64,000 nt of DNA from Candidatus Methylacidiphilales bacterium (GTDB taxonomy: Bacteria > Verrucomicrobiota > Verrucomicrobiia > Methylacidiphilales > CAZTYG01), in assembly GCA_033875315.1 (NCBI GenBank), contig JANRJG010000032.1, positions 44,397-108,396 on the forward strand, given 5' to 3'. Each line of letters opens with the position of its first letter. Within the stretch, counting starts at the first letter, position 1. A program made the position numbers and the translations under genes. Shown piece after piece: positions 56,459-64,000 of this stretch. Under the pieces are notes generated by a model. That model did no database searches, was not told the DNA's origin, and worked only from the letters and a program-made list of their open reading frames with translations.

Positions 56459-57232
56459 ATGACCAGCCATGCTGCGTCGGCACGCGCGCTTTTGAAGCTG
56501 CGCACAGAGTTCACCTTCCAGATTTCGGTCGATACCGACAACCTGCCACAGGCCTATGTCGTGGCCGATGCGGCGCTCGCGGGCGGGGTCGATCTCGTCG
56601 AGATGGGCACGCCACTGCTCAAAACCGAGGGCGTGAAACACGTCGTCCCGGCTTTCCGCCAGCGCTACCCCGATAGCCTCATCCTCGCCGATATGAAGAG
56701 CATGGATGGCTGCGGGTTCGAGGCGCGCAACATCTACAAGAACGGCGGCAATATCATCGATTTCCTGGCCATGGCCGGGGTGGCGAGCGCCAGAAACGTC
56801 GCCGCGGCGCGCGACGAGTTCCGCGCCGAGGGCGACATGGCCCGGCTGGCCTTTGCCGATATCCTGGTGCCGCAGCAGGGCCCGGCCAATGTGGCGGTCG
56901 AAGTGGCCCAGCGCATGCGCGATGCCGGCATGGACGGCGTCGGCCTCCACCTCCAGCTCGACGCCCGCCGTGCCGATCCGGGGCTCCATGCCTCGAGCTA
57001 TCTCAGCGACGTCGCCCGCGCAGTGTTCGCCGCGGTTGGCGACACCTGCTCGGTGCAGGTGGTGGGTGGTTTGACCATCGCGCAGGCCAAGGCGCTGGCG
57101 AAAGACGGCCTCCGCGCCTTCGTCATCAGCGGCAATTTCGGCCTCGCCGAATCCCACTCCGGCTACGGTTCCCCAGCCGCCGAACAGACCCGGCTTGTGC
57201 AGGAGTTCATCGCGGCGGTTAAGGGGGCGTAA
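56459..57232 (+). CDS. HUMPS-family decarboxylase/hexulose-6-phosphate synthase-like protein
   Basis: The 257-residue TIM-barrel protein belongs to the orotidine-5'-phosphate decarboxylase suprafamily. It shows FQISVDTDNLPQAYVVADAA, LVEMGTPLLKTEG, LILADMKSMDGCGFEA (the DxKxxD active-site motif) and VQVVGGLTIAQAKALAKDGL. Relatives are 3-hexulose-6-phosphate synthase and 3-keto-L-gulonate-6-phosphate decarboxylase (UlaD). Which reaction it catalyses is not resolved. The ATG at 56459 follows a GGAGACGG ribosome site. It follows the racemase-family gene and may act on its pathway. Confidence 0.82.
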   Translation: MTSHAASARALLKLRTEFTFQISVDTDNLPQAYVVADAALAGGVDLVEMGTPLLKTEGVKHVVPAFRQRYPDSLILADMKSMDGCGFEARNIYKNGGNIIDFLAMAGVASARNVAAARDEFRAEGDMARLAFADILVPQQGPANVAVEVAQRMRDAGMDGVGLHLQLDARRADPGLHASSYLSDVARAVFAAVGDTCSVQVVGGLTIAQAKALAKDGLRAFVISGNFGLAESHSGYGSPAAEQTRLVQEFIAAVKGA

Positions 57233-57253
57233 TGGGCACGGGCCTCTCCGTCA

Positions 57254-57381
57254 CCTCCCCCCTTGCGGGGGAGGTTGGGAGGGGGGTGGGAGAGCCCGGT
57301 AAGGTGCCCGCAGCGCTCCAGCCATCCCCAACGTCACTGGCCCATCCACCCCCTCCCCAAGCCTCCCCCGCAAGGGGGAGG
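57254..57381. repeat. dispersed intergenic repeat, copy 2
   Basis: Hairpins at 57254-57274 and 57362-57381 (CCTCCCCCGCAAGGGGGAGG) bracket AGAGCCCGGTAAGGTGCCCG and the block CCATCCCCAACGTCACTGG at 57322-57340, which is identical to copy 1 at 36894-36912. Confidence 0.88.
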
Positions 57382-57402
57382 GTGTCTGAGAGGCCAGTGG
57401 CC

Positions 57403-58158
57403 TCACACGCCCGCTTGCCCCGTCAGGCTCGAGACAAACCGCTTGGTGCGCTCCTTCTGCGGGGCGCCGAAGACCTGGGCGGCGGGGCCGGATTCGACCA
57501 CTTCGCCGCGGTCGAGGAACACCACATTGCTGGCAATGCTGGACGCGAGCCGCAGGTCATGCGTCGCCATCAACATGGTGGTGCCTTCCCGCGCCAGGGC
57601 GGCAAGCACTTCCACCACTTCGATTGCGAGTTCTGGGTCGAGCGCCGAGGTCGGCTCGTCGCAGAGCAGCACCTTTGGCGATGGGGCGAGCGCCCGCGCA
57701 ATCGCGATGCGCTGCTGCTGGCCGCCCGAGAGATTGGCCGGCCAGGCGTCGGCCTTGGCCAGCATGCCCACCTTGTCGAGCAGTTCAAGGGCGCGGCCGC
57801 GGGCCTTGTCCCTGGGCCAGCGCAGCACCGTCACCAGCCCCTCCATGACGTTTTCCAAAACCGTCAGATGCGGGAAGAGCTGGAAATTCTGGAACACCAT
57901 GCCGGTTTTTCGTCGGAGGGTAAGGATGGCGTCGCGGGTGGGTTTTGTGCCGGGGGCAAAGCTGATGCTGGCATCGGCCACGGTGACGCGGCCCGATTGC
58001 GGGATTTCGAGGAGGTTCACGCAGCGGAGCAGGGTGCTCTTGCCGCTGCCCGATGGGCCGACCAGCGCCGTTACCGTGCCCTCGGTCACGGCGACGCTGA
58101 CGCCCTTGAGCACCTGCACGTCGGCGAAACTTTTCACAATGCCGTCGAGGCCGATCAT
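57403..58158 (-). CDS. amino-acid-type ABC transporter ATPase
   Basis: The 251-residue ATPase has Walker A LVGPSGSGKSTLLRCVN, the Q-loop GMVFQNFQLFPHLTVLENV, signature LSGGQQQRIAIARAL, Walker B VLLCDEPTSALDPE and the H-loop MATHDLRLA. FQNFQLFPH and LLRCVNLLE are typical of the polar amino acid (GlnQ/HisP) subfamily. The start overlaps the permease stop by four bases. With the permease and binding protein it forms a complete importer. Confidence 0.94.
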   Translation of the reverse strand: MIGLDGIVKSFADVQVLKGVSVAVTEGTVTALVGPSGSGKSTLLRCVNLLEIPQSGRVTVADASISFAPGTKPTRDAILTLRRKTGMVFQNFQLFPHLTVLENVMEGLVTVLRWPRDKARGRALELLDKVGMLAKADAWPANLSGGQQQRIAIARALAPSPKVLLCDEPTSALDPELAIEVVEVLAALAREGTTMLMATHDLRLASSIASNVVFLDRGEVVESGPAAQVFGAPQKERTKRFVSSLTGQAGV

Positions 58159-58838
58159 GAGCCGGCCTCCAGATAGCCGCCATAACGGCTCAACCGTTTT
58201 TCGAGCCGGCCCTGCAGGGTCGACAGTACCGAGCTGACCACCAGATAGATCAGCGCCACCTCTATATAGAGGATCAGCGGCTCATAGGTGGTGGCGACGA
58301 TGCGCTGGCCGGCGCGGAACAGTTCCGGCACCGTGATGGCGGCGGCCAGCGAGGTGTCCTTCACCAGCGAAATGAAGGTGTTGGACAGCGGCGGTACTGC
58401 CACGCGGCTCGCCTGCGGCAGGATGGCCCGGCGCATTGCCTGCGCCCAGGTCATGCCGATCGAATAGGCCGCTTCCCACTGGCCCTTGGGGACAGAGGCC
58501 AGCACCGCGCGGATGATCTCGGACGTATAGGCGCCGATATTGAGGGTGAAGCCGATCAGCGCCGCCGGAAAGGCGTCGAGTACGATGCCGGCGCTCGGCA
58601 GGCCGTAAAAGATGAGGAAGAGCTGCACCAGGAGCGGGGTGCCGCGGATGATCCAGACATAAAAGCGGATCACCAGCACCAAGGGCTTGGGCCCGAAGAG
58701 CCGGATCAGCGCCGCCCCGAAGCCGACCGCCAGGCCGAAGGCGAACGAGAGCAGCGTCAGCGGCACGGTAAACTGCACGCAGGCCCAGAGCAGCGAGGGC
58801 AGCGACTCGAGCATCAGGGTGAGCCAGGTCGGCGGCAT
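58155..58838 (-). CDS. amino-acid-type ABC transporter permease
   Basis: The 227-residue permease has about five membrane spans and the HisM-type features GTPLLVQLFLIFYGLP, LNIGAYTSEIIRAVLASVPKG, and the EAA loop QWEAAYSIGMTWAQAMRRAI with LPQASRVAVPPLSN. It overlaps the ATPase gene by ATGA. A terminator hairpin lies between it and the binding-protein gene upstream. Only one permease is seen, so it probably works as a homodimer. Confidence 0.93.
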   Translation of the reverse strand: MPPTWLTLMLESLPSLLWACVQFTVPLTLLSFAFGLAVGFGAALIRLFGPKPLVLVIRFYVWIIRGTPLLVQLFLIFYGLPSAGIVLDAFPAALIGFTLNIGAYTSEIIRAVLASVPKGQWEAAYSIGMTWAQAMRRAILPQASRVAVPPLSNTFISLVKDTSLAAAITVPELFRAGQRIVATTYEPLILYIEVALIYLVVSSVLSTLQGRLEKRLSRYGGYLEAGS

Positions 58839-58868
58839 GTCACTCCTTGGGCAACAGGAACTGGGGTA

Positions 58869-58899
58869 AACAAAAACCGGCCGGAAGATCCGGCCGGTT
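58869..58899 (-). terminator. intercistronic terminator/attenuator of the ABC importer operon
   Basis: An 11-base stem AACCGGCCGGA/TCCGGCCGGTT with a three-base loop reads, on the minus strand, into TTTTTG. It follows the binding-protein gene and would reduce transcription into the permease and ATPase genes. Confidence 0.88.
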
Positions 58900-58925
58900 C
58901 ATTCTAACTATCCGTCGATCCAGCG

Positions 58926-59696
58926 CTACTGGCTGACGTCGGCGCCGAAATACTTCTGCGAAATGGCCGAATAGGTGCCGTCCGACTTGATTTCGGTGAG
59001 CGCGGCGTTGATGGCGTCGAGCAGGTCCTGCTTGCCCTTGCCGATCAGCACGCCCGAAAAATCGGCATTCGCCTGGGTGGCGGCGATCTTCACGTTCGCA
59101 TCCGGCTGCCGTGTCTTGAAGTCGTAGAACGACAAGCTGTCATTGATGGTGGCGTCGGCGCGGCCCTGGATCACCAGGGCAATCGACTGGTCGAAGCCAT
59201 CGGTGCCGACCAGCTCGGCGCCGTTCTCCTCGGCGAGCTTGCCAAAGTTGCTGGTGAGGGTCTGGGCCGCCTTCTTGCCGGCGAGATCAGGGAAATCCTT
59301 GATGGTGTCGTTGTCGCCCTTGACGATCAGCACGGCCTTTGAGGCAATGTAGGGGTCGGAGAAATCGTACTTCTCCTTGCGGGCTTCGGTAATGCCGACC
59401 TGGTTGATGACCACGTCATAGCGGTTGGCATCGACGCCGGCGATCAGGCCATCCCACGGGCCTTCGACGAACTCGGCTTCGACGCCGAGACGCTTAGCGA
59501 TCTCGCGGCCGATTTCCACGTCGAAACCCACGAGCGTGTTGCTCTCGTCGCGGAAGGTGAAGGGCGCATAGGTGCCCTCGGTGCCGATGCGCAGCGCGCC
59601 GGCCGCCTTGAGGTCGGCCAGGGCCGACTGCGCCATGACGGGGCTTGCGAGGGCCACGAGGCCGAGGGCAGCCAGCAACGTCTTTGCGATCTTCAT
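58926..59696 (-). CDS. periplasmic amino-acid-type substrate-binding protein
   Basis: The 256-residue protein starts with a signal peptide (MKIAKTLLAALGLVALASPV, cleavage after MAQ) and has the SBP family 3 layout: LRIGTEGTYAPFTFRDESN, VGFDVEIGREIAKRLGV, the hinge region, and YDVVINQVGITEARKEKYDFS. The ligand-binding pattern resembles cystine or polar amino acid binding proteins. The ATG at 59696 follows a clear AAGGAG site; the open frame upstream is not coding. It is the first gene of the importer operon. Confidence 0.93.
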   Translation of the reverse strand: MKIAKTLLAALGLVALASPVMAQSALADLKAAGALRIGTEGTYAPFTFRDESNTLVGFDVEIGREIAKRLGVEAEFVEGPWDGLIAGVDANRYDVVINQVGITEARKEKYDFSDPYIASKAVLIVKGDNDTIKDFPDLAGKKAAQTLTSNFGKLAEENGAELVGTDGFDQSIALVIQGRADATINDSLSFYDFKTRQPDANVKIAATQANADFSGVLIGKGKQDLLDAINAALTEIKSDGTYSAISQKYFGADVSQ

Positions 59697-59895
59697 CTTT
59701 TTCTCCTTGTTCGGCGGGCGCCGAGCGCCTGCATTGGCGGGAGAAATGCGCCGGAAATCTGCGGGTTTCAACCACTTGGCGCCGACTTGGAAGGATGTTT
59801 CCTTTCCCGCCCTGCCTACCAAATAGGCATTCTTACGCGGCTTGAAAGTGGAGTTTTCGATTACCTGGAATCGACTGGCGGCAGTGCAGTCCGAA

Positions 59896-59975
59896 CCTCG
59901 TGGATCGACGAGCTCACCATGAGGTTCTCACAGATATCCCAGTAGCCCTCATGGTGAGCCTGTCGAACCACGAGG
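59896..59975. repeat. inverted intergenic repeat (CCTCGTGG...CCACGAGG type)
   Basis: The left arm 59896-59924 (ending CTCACCATGAGG) and the right arm 59947-59975 (starting CCTCATGGTGAGC, ending CCACGAGG) are imperfect inverted copies around 22 bases. This type is common between genes in alphaproteobacteria. Nothing coding is inside. Confidence 0.8.
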
Positions 59976-59992
59976 GCGTGGCGCTCTGAGAC

Positions 59993-60745
59993 CTAAAGCG
60001 TAATCCCCCCGTCGGCGATGAAGTTGGCGCCGGTTGCATAGGCGCTTTCGTCGCTGGCGAGGTAGACGGCGAGGTTGGCGATTTCGGCCGGTTGCGCCAT
60101 GCGGCCCATGGGCTGGCGGGCGATGAAGGTCTTCCACACTTCGTCATGGTCGCCCAGCGCATTGGCGCGTTCATGCAGCGATGGCGAATCCACGCTGCCC
60201 GGGCAGATGGCGTTGGCCCGGATGCCGTGCGGCATGTAGTCGAAGGCAATCGATTTGGTCAGCCCGATCACCGCCGCCTTGGTGGACATGTAGCTGATGC
60301 GGTTGGGCACGCCCTTCAGCGAGGATGCCACCGAGGCGATGTTGATGATCGAGGCGCCGCCCTGCTTGATGAAGGCGGGCAAGAAAGCCTGGGTGAGCAC
60401 GAACATCGGCGTCACGTTGATGTCGAAGCTCCGCTGCCAGTCTTCGAGCGCGGTGTTCTCGAGCTTGCCCTGGTGCACCCAGCCGGCGCAGTTGAAGAGC
60501 ACGTTGACGCCCTTGTGGCGCGCCGCTGCGCCCCTGAGCGCCGCATGATCGGTGACGTTGAGCACATAGGCCTCGTGACCGGGCCCGATCGCATCGAGCT
60601 CGGTCTGCAGCCTGTTGATGGCGACCGGGTCGCGGTCGGTGGCGATGACCCTGGCGCCATCGCGGGCAAAGCCCAGCGCCGTGGCGCCGCCGATACCGGC
60701 TGCCGAAGCCGTCATGAATGCGATCTTGTTGTCGAGCCGTCCCAC
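59993..60745 (-). CDS. short-chain dehydrogenase/reductase
   Basis: The 250-residue classical SDR has the cofactor loop FMTASAAGIGGATALGFAR, the specificity Asp in VIATDRDP, NVLFNCAGWV, the catalytic Ser in INIASVASSLKG, the SYMSTKAAV Tyr-x3-Lys and the C-terminal ICPGSVDSPS with TGANFIADGG. The Asp after the second strand suggests NAD. It resembles 2-keto-3-deoxy-L-fuconate/hydroxybutyrate-type dehydrogenases; the substrate is not certain. A GTG at 60745 with a GGGAGA site upstream is the likely start. It is divergent from the APH-kinase gene. Confidence 0.9.
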   Translation of the reverse strand: MGRLDNKIAFMTASAAGIGGATALGFARDGARVIATDRDPVAINRLQTELDAIGPGHEAYVLNVTDHAALRGAAARHKGVNVLFNCAGWVHQGKLENTALEDWQRSFDINVTPMFVLTQAFLPAFIKQGGASIINIASVASSLKGVPNRISYMSTKAAVIGLTKSIAFDYMPHGIRANAICPGSVDSPSLHERANALGDHDEVWKTFIARQPMGRMAQPAEIANLAVYLASDESAYATGANFIADGGITL

Positions 60746-60910
60746 GAAAGTCTCCCAATCCCTTTTGCGGTCGAGACAATCACCTCGCGCGCCTGCTTGG
60801 CAAGCCGTCGGCAAACTGGCAGCTTAGGCAAATTGAAGGGCGCATGGGCCCGCCGATGGTAACGTTGTCCCCATCCAGTCCATGCGGTAGACATGCCCGA
60901 GGGGGGTGGC

Positions 60911-61912
60911 ATGACGGAGGAGAGCTGGGAAGCCGTGCTTCCCGCGATGCTGCGCGCGGCGGGCCTGCCCGACGCCGGGTTCACGGTCGAGCCGCTGACC
61001 GGCGGCGTGTCGTCCGACATCGTCCGCATTACACTGGCCGACGGTCGCCTCGCCTGCGCCAAGCGGGCGCTCAAAAAGCTCAAGGTCGCCAGCGACTGGC
61101 AGGCGCCGCTCGAACGAAACCACTATGAAGTCGCCTGGCTCCGCCGCGCCGCCGCCATCGTCCCCGGCGCCGCCCCTAATGTGCTGGCCGAAGACCGGTC
61201 CCGCGGCATTGCACTGCTCGATTACCTGCCGGCCGACGACTACGTGCTCTGGAAATCCGAGCTCCTCGCCGGCCGGGCCGATCCGAACGTTCCGGTGCGG
61301 GTGGCGACGGCGCTCGGCCGCATCCATGTGGCGACGCTGCGCGATCCTGCAGTCACAGCCGAGTTCCCGACGGACCATCTGATCGACGCGCTACGGCTCG
61401 ACCCCTACCTGCGTTTCACCGCCGGCCGGCATCCGGACGTCGCCGACAAGATACTCGCTGTGCTCAGGACGACGGCCACCACCAAGCTGGCGCTGGTGCA
61501 TGGCGATGTCAGCCCCAAGAATATTCTCGTCGGCAAACGCGACGGTCATCCGGTGCTGCTCGATGCAGAATGTGCGTGGTTTGGCGATCCGGCCTTCGAT
61601 GGCGCGTTTTGTCTCAATCATCTGCTGCTGAAAGCCGTTCATGTGCCGGTCATCGGCATGGCGCTTTTGGGGCAGGCGCAGGTTTTCGCCGACGCCTGGC
61701 TCGGGCTGTTCCCGGCCGATCTCCGTGCCGATCTCGAACGGCGGACGGCCGCTTTGCTGCCCTGCCTCCTCCTCGCGCGGGTCGATGGCAAGTCGCCGGT
61801 CGAGTACCTCAGCGAGCCCAACCGCCAGCGGGTGCGCGATATCGCCATCCCGATGATCCGGCAGGCGCCGGTGACGATTGTCGATGTAATTCAAGGAGTT
61901 TGCCGCGGATGA
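60911..61912 (+). CDS. APH-family small-molecule kinase
   Basis: The 333-residue protein belongs to the aminoglycoside phosphotransferase/choline kinase fold. It has the N-lobe PLTGGVSSDIVRITLADGRL with ACAKRAL (Lys), the catalytic loop LALVHGDVSPKNILVG and the metal-binding VLLDAECAWFGDPAFD. The ATG at 60911 has a strong GAGGGGGG ribosome site. Its stop overlaps the start of the enolase-like gene (ATGA), which strongly couples the two. The substrate is more likely a metabolite than an antibiotic, because of the catabolic neighbours. Confidence 0.85.
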   Translation: MTEESWEAVLPAMLRAAGLPDAGFTVEPLTGGVSSDIVRITLADGRLACAKRALKKLKVASDWQAPLERNHYEVAWLRRAAAIVPGAAPNVLAEDRSRGIALLDYLPADDYVLWKSELLAGRADPNVPVRVATALGRIHVATLRDPAVTAEFPTDHLIDALRLDPYLRFTAGRHPDVADKILAVLRTTATTKLALVHGDVSPKNILVGKRDGHPVLLDAECAWFGDPAFDGAFCLNHLLLKAVHVPVIGMALLGQAQVFADAWLGLFPADLRADLERRTAALLPCLLLARVDGKSPVEYLSEPNRQRVRDIAIPMIRQAPVTIVDVIQGVCRG

Positions 61913-63180
61913 CGGCCATCGGTTCAGTGCGTGGCCGGCAGGTCTGGGATTCGCGCGGACGCCCCACGGTCGAGGTGGAAATCACGCTCGCCGATGGCAG
62001 CATCGGCCGTTCCATCGCCCCCTCCGGCGCCTCCATGGGCCGGCGCGAGGCCCTCGACAAACGCGACGGCGGCAAGCGCCTCGGCGGCTTCGGCGTCAAC
62101 GCCGCCCTTGCCGCGGTCAATGGCGAAATCGCCAGCACTCTCAAGGGGATGGACGCGGCCGACCAGTCCGCCATCGACGCCGCTCTGGTCCATCTCGACG
62201 GCACGCCACAGAAGGAGCGGTTGGGCGGCAATGCCATCGTCGCCACCTCGCAGGCCGTCGCCTGGGCCGCCGCCGCATCAAGGAAAGTGCCGCTCTGGCA
62301 GCATCTTAGGGGCCTCGCCGGCGTTGCCGACGCACCGATCCCGGCGCCGATGATCCAGATTTTCGGTGGCGGCCGCCATGCCGGCAACCGCATCGACATC
62401 CAGGACTTCCTGATCCTCTCGCTCGGCGCCAAAAGCTTCGCTGAGGCCGCCGAGTGGACTGCCGAGGTCTATCTCGCGGCTGCGTCGGCGATGAAGAAAG
62501 CCGGCAAGCTCAATGGCGTAGCGGACGAGGGCGGGGTCTGGCCGGATTTCACCGCCAACGAGGACGGGCTCGATCTTCTCACCCGCGCCATCCAGGATGC
62601 CGGGTTCAAGCCCGGCGTCGATATCGGCATCGCGCTCGACGTTGCCGCCAGCTCGTTCTTCGCCGATGGTGCCTATGTGCTTGCGCTGGACGGCAAAAAG
62701 CTCGACACCGCCGGCATGATCGACCTCCTCGCCGGCTGGGTCGAGACATACCCGATCGTCTCGCTCGAAGATCCGCTGGCCGAGGACGACGATGCCGGGT
62801 TCACCGCCATCACGGCAAAGCTCGGCAAGCGCATCCAGATCATCGGCGACGACTATCTCACCACCAGCGCCGAGCGCATCGCCCACGCGGCCTCGATCAA
62901 GGCCTGCAACTCCGTGCTGCTCAAGGCCAACCAGTGCGGCACGATTTCCGAGCTGATCGCGGCCTCGAACGCGGCACGGACGCTGGGCTGGAACACCATT
63001 CAGTCGGGTCGCTCGGGGGAGAGCGAAGACGTGACATTGAGCCATCTCGCCGTCGGCCTGGGGTCGGACCAGATCAAGGTGGGCTCGATGGCGCGGTCGG
63101 AGCGGACGGCCAAGTGGAATGAAGTGATCCGCATCGAAGAGGGGATGCCAACGGGCCGGTATTGGCGGTTTTCCGTTTAG
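61909..63180 (+). CDS. enolase paralogue with altered active site
   Basis: The 423-residue protein aligns along its whole length with enolase. Metal ligands are kept (Asp in ALDVAASSFF ~244, Glu in SLEDPLAEDDD ~287, Asp in IIGDDYLTTS ~314), as are the catalytic Glu in DEGG (~207) and catalytic Lys in LLKANQCGT (~339), and Lys in DQIKVGSMARSER. But the enolase motif SHRSGE reads SGRSGE, losing the substrate-contacting His (position ~367). The QEF Glu is Asp (IQDFLIL ~165), and SGASTG is SGASMG. It may act on a substrate other than 2-phosphoglycerate. It is coupled to the upstream kinase by an ATGA overlap. Confidence 0.85.
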   Translation: MTAIGSVRGRQVWDSRGRPTVEVEITLADGSIGRSIAPSGASMGRREALDKRDGGKRLGGFGVNAALAAVNGEIASTLKGMDAADQSAIDAALVHLDGTPQKERLGGNAIVATSQAVAWAAAASRKVPLWQHLRGLAGVADAPIPAPMIQIFGGGRHAGNRIDIQDFLILSLGAKSFAEAAEWTAEVYLAAASAMKKAGKLNGVADEGGVWPDFTANEDGLDLLTRAIQDAGFKPGVDIGIALDVAASSFFADGAYVLALDGKKLDTAGMIDLLAGWVETYPIVSLEDPLAEDDDAGFTAITAKLGKRIQIIGDDYLTTSAERIAHAASIKACNSVLLKANQCGTISELIAASNAARTLGWNTIQSGRSGESEDVTLSHLAVGLGSDQIKVGSMARSERTAKWNEVIRIEEGMPTGRYWRFSV

Positions 63181-63221
63181 TAAAACCTTGCTAATCTGGC
63201 CCACAAGTCGGGGGGCTGGAG

Positions 63222-64000
63222 TTGGTAGACATTAGCAGGAAACCCGCGCACCGCATGGTGCGTGTGGAAGACGTTGCGCGTGAAGCGGGCGTCTCGCCGA
63301 TCACCGTATCGCGCGCCCTCAGTAATCCCGAAAAGGTCAAGGAAGAGACCCGCAAGAAGGTCGAGGCCGCCGTCGCCAAGACCGGCTATGTGGTCAACCG
63401 CTTTGCCTCCAGCCTGCGCTCGGGCCGATCGACCATCATTTCGGCCTTTGTCTCCAATCTCGCCAATCCGCATTTTGCGCTCGCCATCCAGGGCTGCGCG
63501 GCGGCGCTCGAGGGCAGCCGCTATCACATGCTGATGGCGCAGACTGGCTACTCGGAAGAGACGCAGGAGGACATGCTGGCCGAGGTGCTGCCGTTCCGGC
63601 CGGCCGCCATGATGTTCACCGGGCTGGTTCAGTCGGATGCGGCGCGCGACCAGTTGATGGCGATGGACATGCCGGTGATGGAAATGTGGGACTACCGGCC
63701 CGATCCCATCGACATGCTGGTGGGCTTTTCCAATTCAGAGGGCGGACGGCTCCTCGGCGAGCACTTCAGGGAGCGCGGCTACAGGACAGTGGTCTATGCC
63801 GGCCGCACCCAGGGTCGCGGCACGCAGCGGATCGGCGGTTTCGTCGAGGGCCTCGGGCGCCAGCCCGACATGACGGTCTCGGTCGAGGGCAACCAGTCGA
63901 TCAATGACGGCATGGCGGCGCTCGAAAAGATCATGACCGAGCTGCCCGAAACCGACGCCATCATGTTCGGCAGCGACGTGCTGGCGGTCGGCGCGCTGCT
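63222..64000 (+). CDS. LacI-family transcriptional regulator, 3' end outside the window
   Basis: An open frame runs from 63222 off the end of the window, giving about 259 residues. The LacI-type HTH is VRVEDVAREAGVSPITVSRA (near residues 13-32), followed by the hinge segment ETRKKVEAAVAKTGYVVNRF and a periplasmic-binding-like effector domain (SAFVSNLANPHFALAIQG, then MMFTGLV and FGSDVLAVGALL at the edge). The HTH spelling is closest to gluconate-repressor-type GntR proteins. A TTG at 63222 or an ATG at 63255 may be the start. It likely controls the adjacent sugar-acid genes. Confidence 0.88.
   Translation, partial: MVDISRKPAHRMVRVEDVAREAGVSPITVSRALSNPEKVKEETRKKVEAAVAKTGYVVNRFASSLRSGRSTIISAFVSNLANPHFALAIQGCAAALEGSRYHMLMAQTGYSEETQEDMLAEVLPFRPAAMMFTGLVQSDAARDQLMAMDMPVMEMWDYRPDPIDMLVGFSNSEGGRLLGEHFRERGYRTVVYAGRTQGRGTQRIGGFVEGLGRQPDMTVSVEGNQSINDGMAALEKIMTELPETDAIMFGSDVLAVGAL

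Noticed and set aside
60911..61912. Antibiotic resistance by aminoglycoside phosphotransferase
   Set aside because: The fold matches, but coupling to an enolase paralogue and catabolic genes makes a metabolite kinase more likely.

Overview
The window appears to join DNA from two different bacteria. Bases 1 to about 34,300 look like a Verrucomicrobiota genome. They carry a dnaA/dnaN/recF replication cluster, FabV-type enoyl reductase, a short eukaryote-like (type II) glutamine synthetase, a Ser/Thr kinase fused to PEGA and SUMF1-like domains, and P-II proteins beginning MKKIEA. From about 34,300 to the end the genes look like a Devosia-type alphaproteobacterium (Hyphomicrobiales): sigma-54-driven glnK-amt, UbiH, LON/Trm112, YbbN, MotA/MotB, an exopolysaccharide cluster, and sugar-acid catabolism genes. 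The switch falls inside the amt gene, where serine codon choice changes abruptly. The simplest reading is a chimeric contig joined through the conserved ammonium transporter, so context should not be carried across 34.3 kb. The taxonomic labels are judged from protein resemblance and gene sets, without any database search.

Left part. 1-5.2 kb: the 5' end of an unknown gene, a membrane protein, an NtrC-like sigma-54 activator, pdxH, a PAP2 phosphatase and purB. 5.4-7.7 kb: recF and fabV. 8.0-10.8 kb: a tightly overlapping trio of two radical SAM/SPASM proteins and a family 2 glycosyltransferase. 10.9-22.3 kb: one long, mostly ATGA-coupled defence operon on the minus strand. Its order is hsdM (split by an in-frame stop), a GmrSD-like DUF262/HNH gene, hsdS, a double-HTH/GIY-YIG gene, a duplicated hsdS tail, a DUF4268 gene, a PLD-like gene and hsdR. 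22.8-25.5 kb: dnaN and dnaA. The accessory block therefore separates dnaA-dnaN from recF. 25.8-27.1 kb: a PP2C phosphatase and a very small kinase. 27.3-34.9 kb: glnII, the large kinase, a P-II gene, an ABC exporter, a second P-II gene and the chimeric amt.

Right part. 34.9-39.1 kb: glnK with a sigma-54 promoter, ubiH-like, Trm112-like, LON-domain and thioredoxin/YbbN genes, and tRNA-Gly(GCC). 39.3-41.1 kb: motA-motB. 41.8-54.0 kb: an exopolysaccharide locus (O-antigen ligase-like, flippase, polymerase, three glycosyl/sugar transferases, sulfotransferase, FkbM methyltransferase, PPP phosphatase, Wzc-like tyrosine kinase). 54.2-55.0 kb: a lysine/alanine-rich DUF2934 protein and a RidA homologue. 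55.2-64.0 kb: catabolic genes: a mandelate-racemase-family dehydratase, a HUMPS-family enzyme, an amino-acid-type ABC importer, an SDR dehydrogenase, an APH-type kinase coupled to an unusual enolase paralogue, and the start of a LacI regulator cut by the window edge.

The most notable items are the nested defence operon, with a 94-bp hsdS-tail direct repeat that could let its GIY-YIG cargo excise cleanly; the hsdM nonsense codon; the intragenic amt junction; the enolase paralogue lacking the usual active-site histidine; and the 139-residue kinase paired with PP2C.
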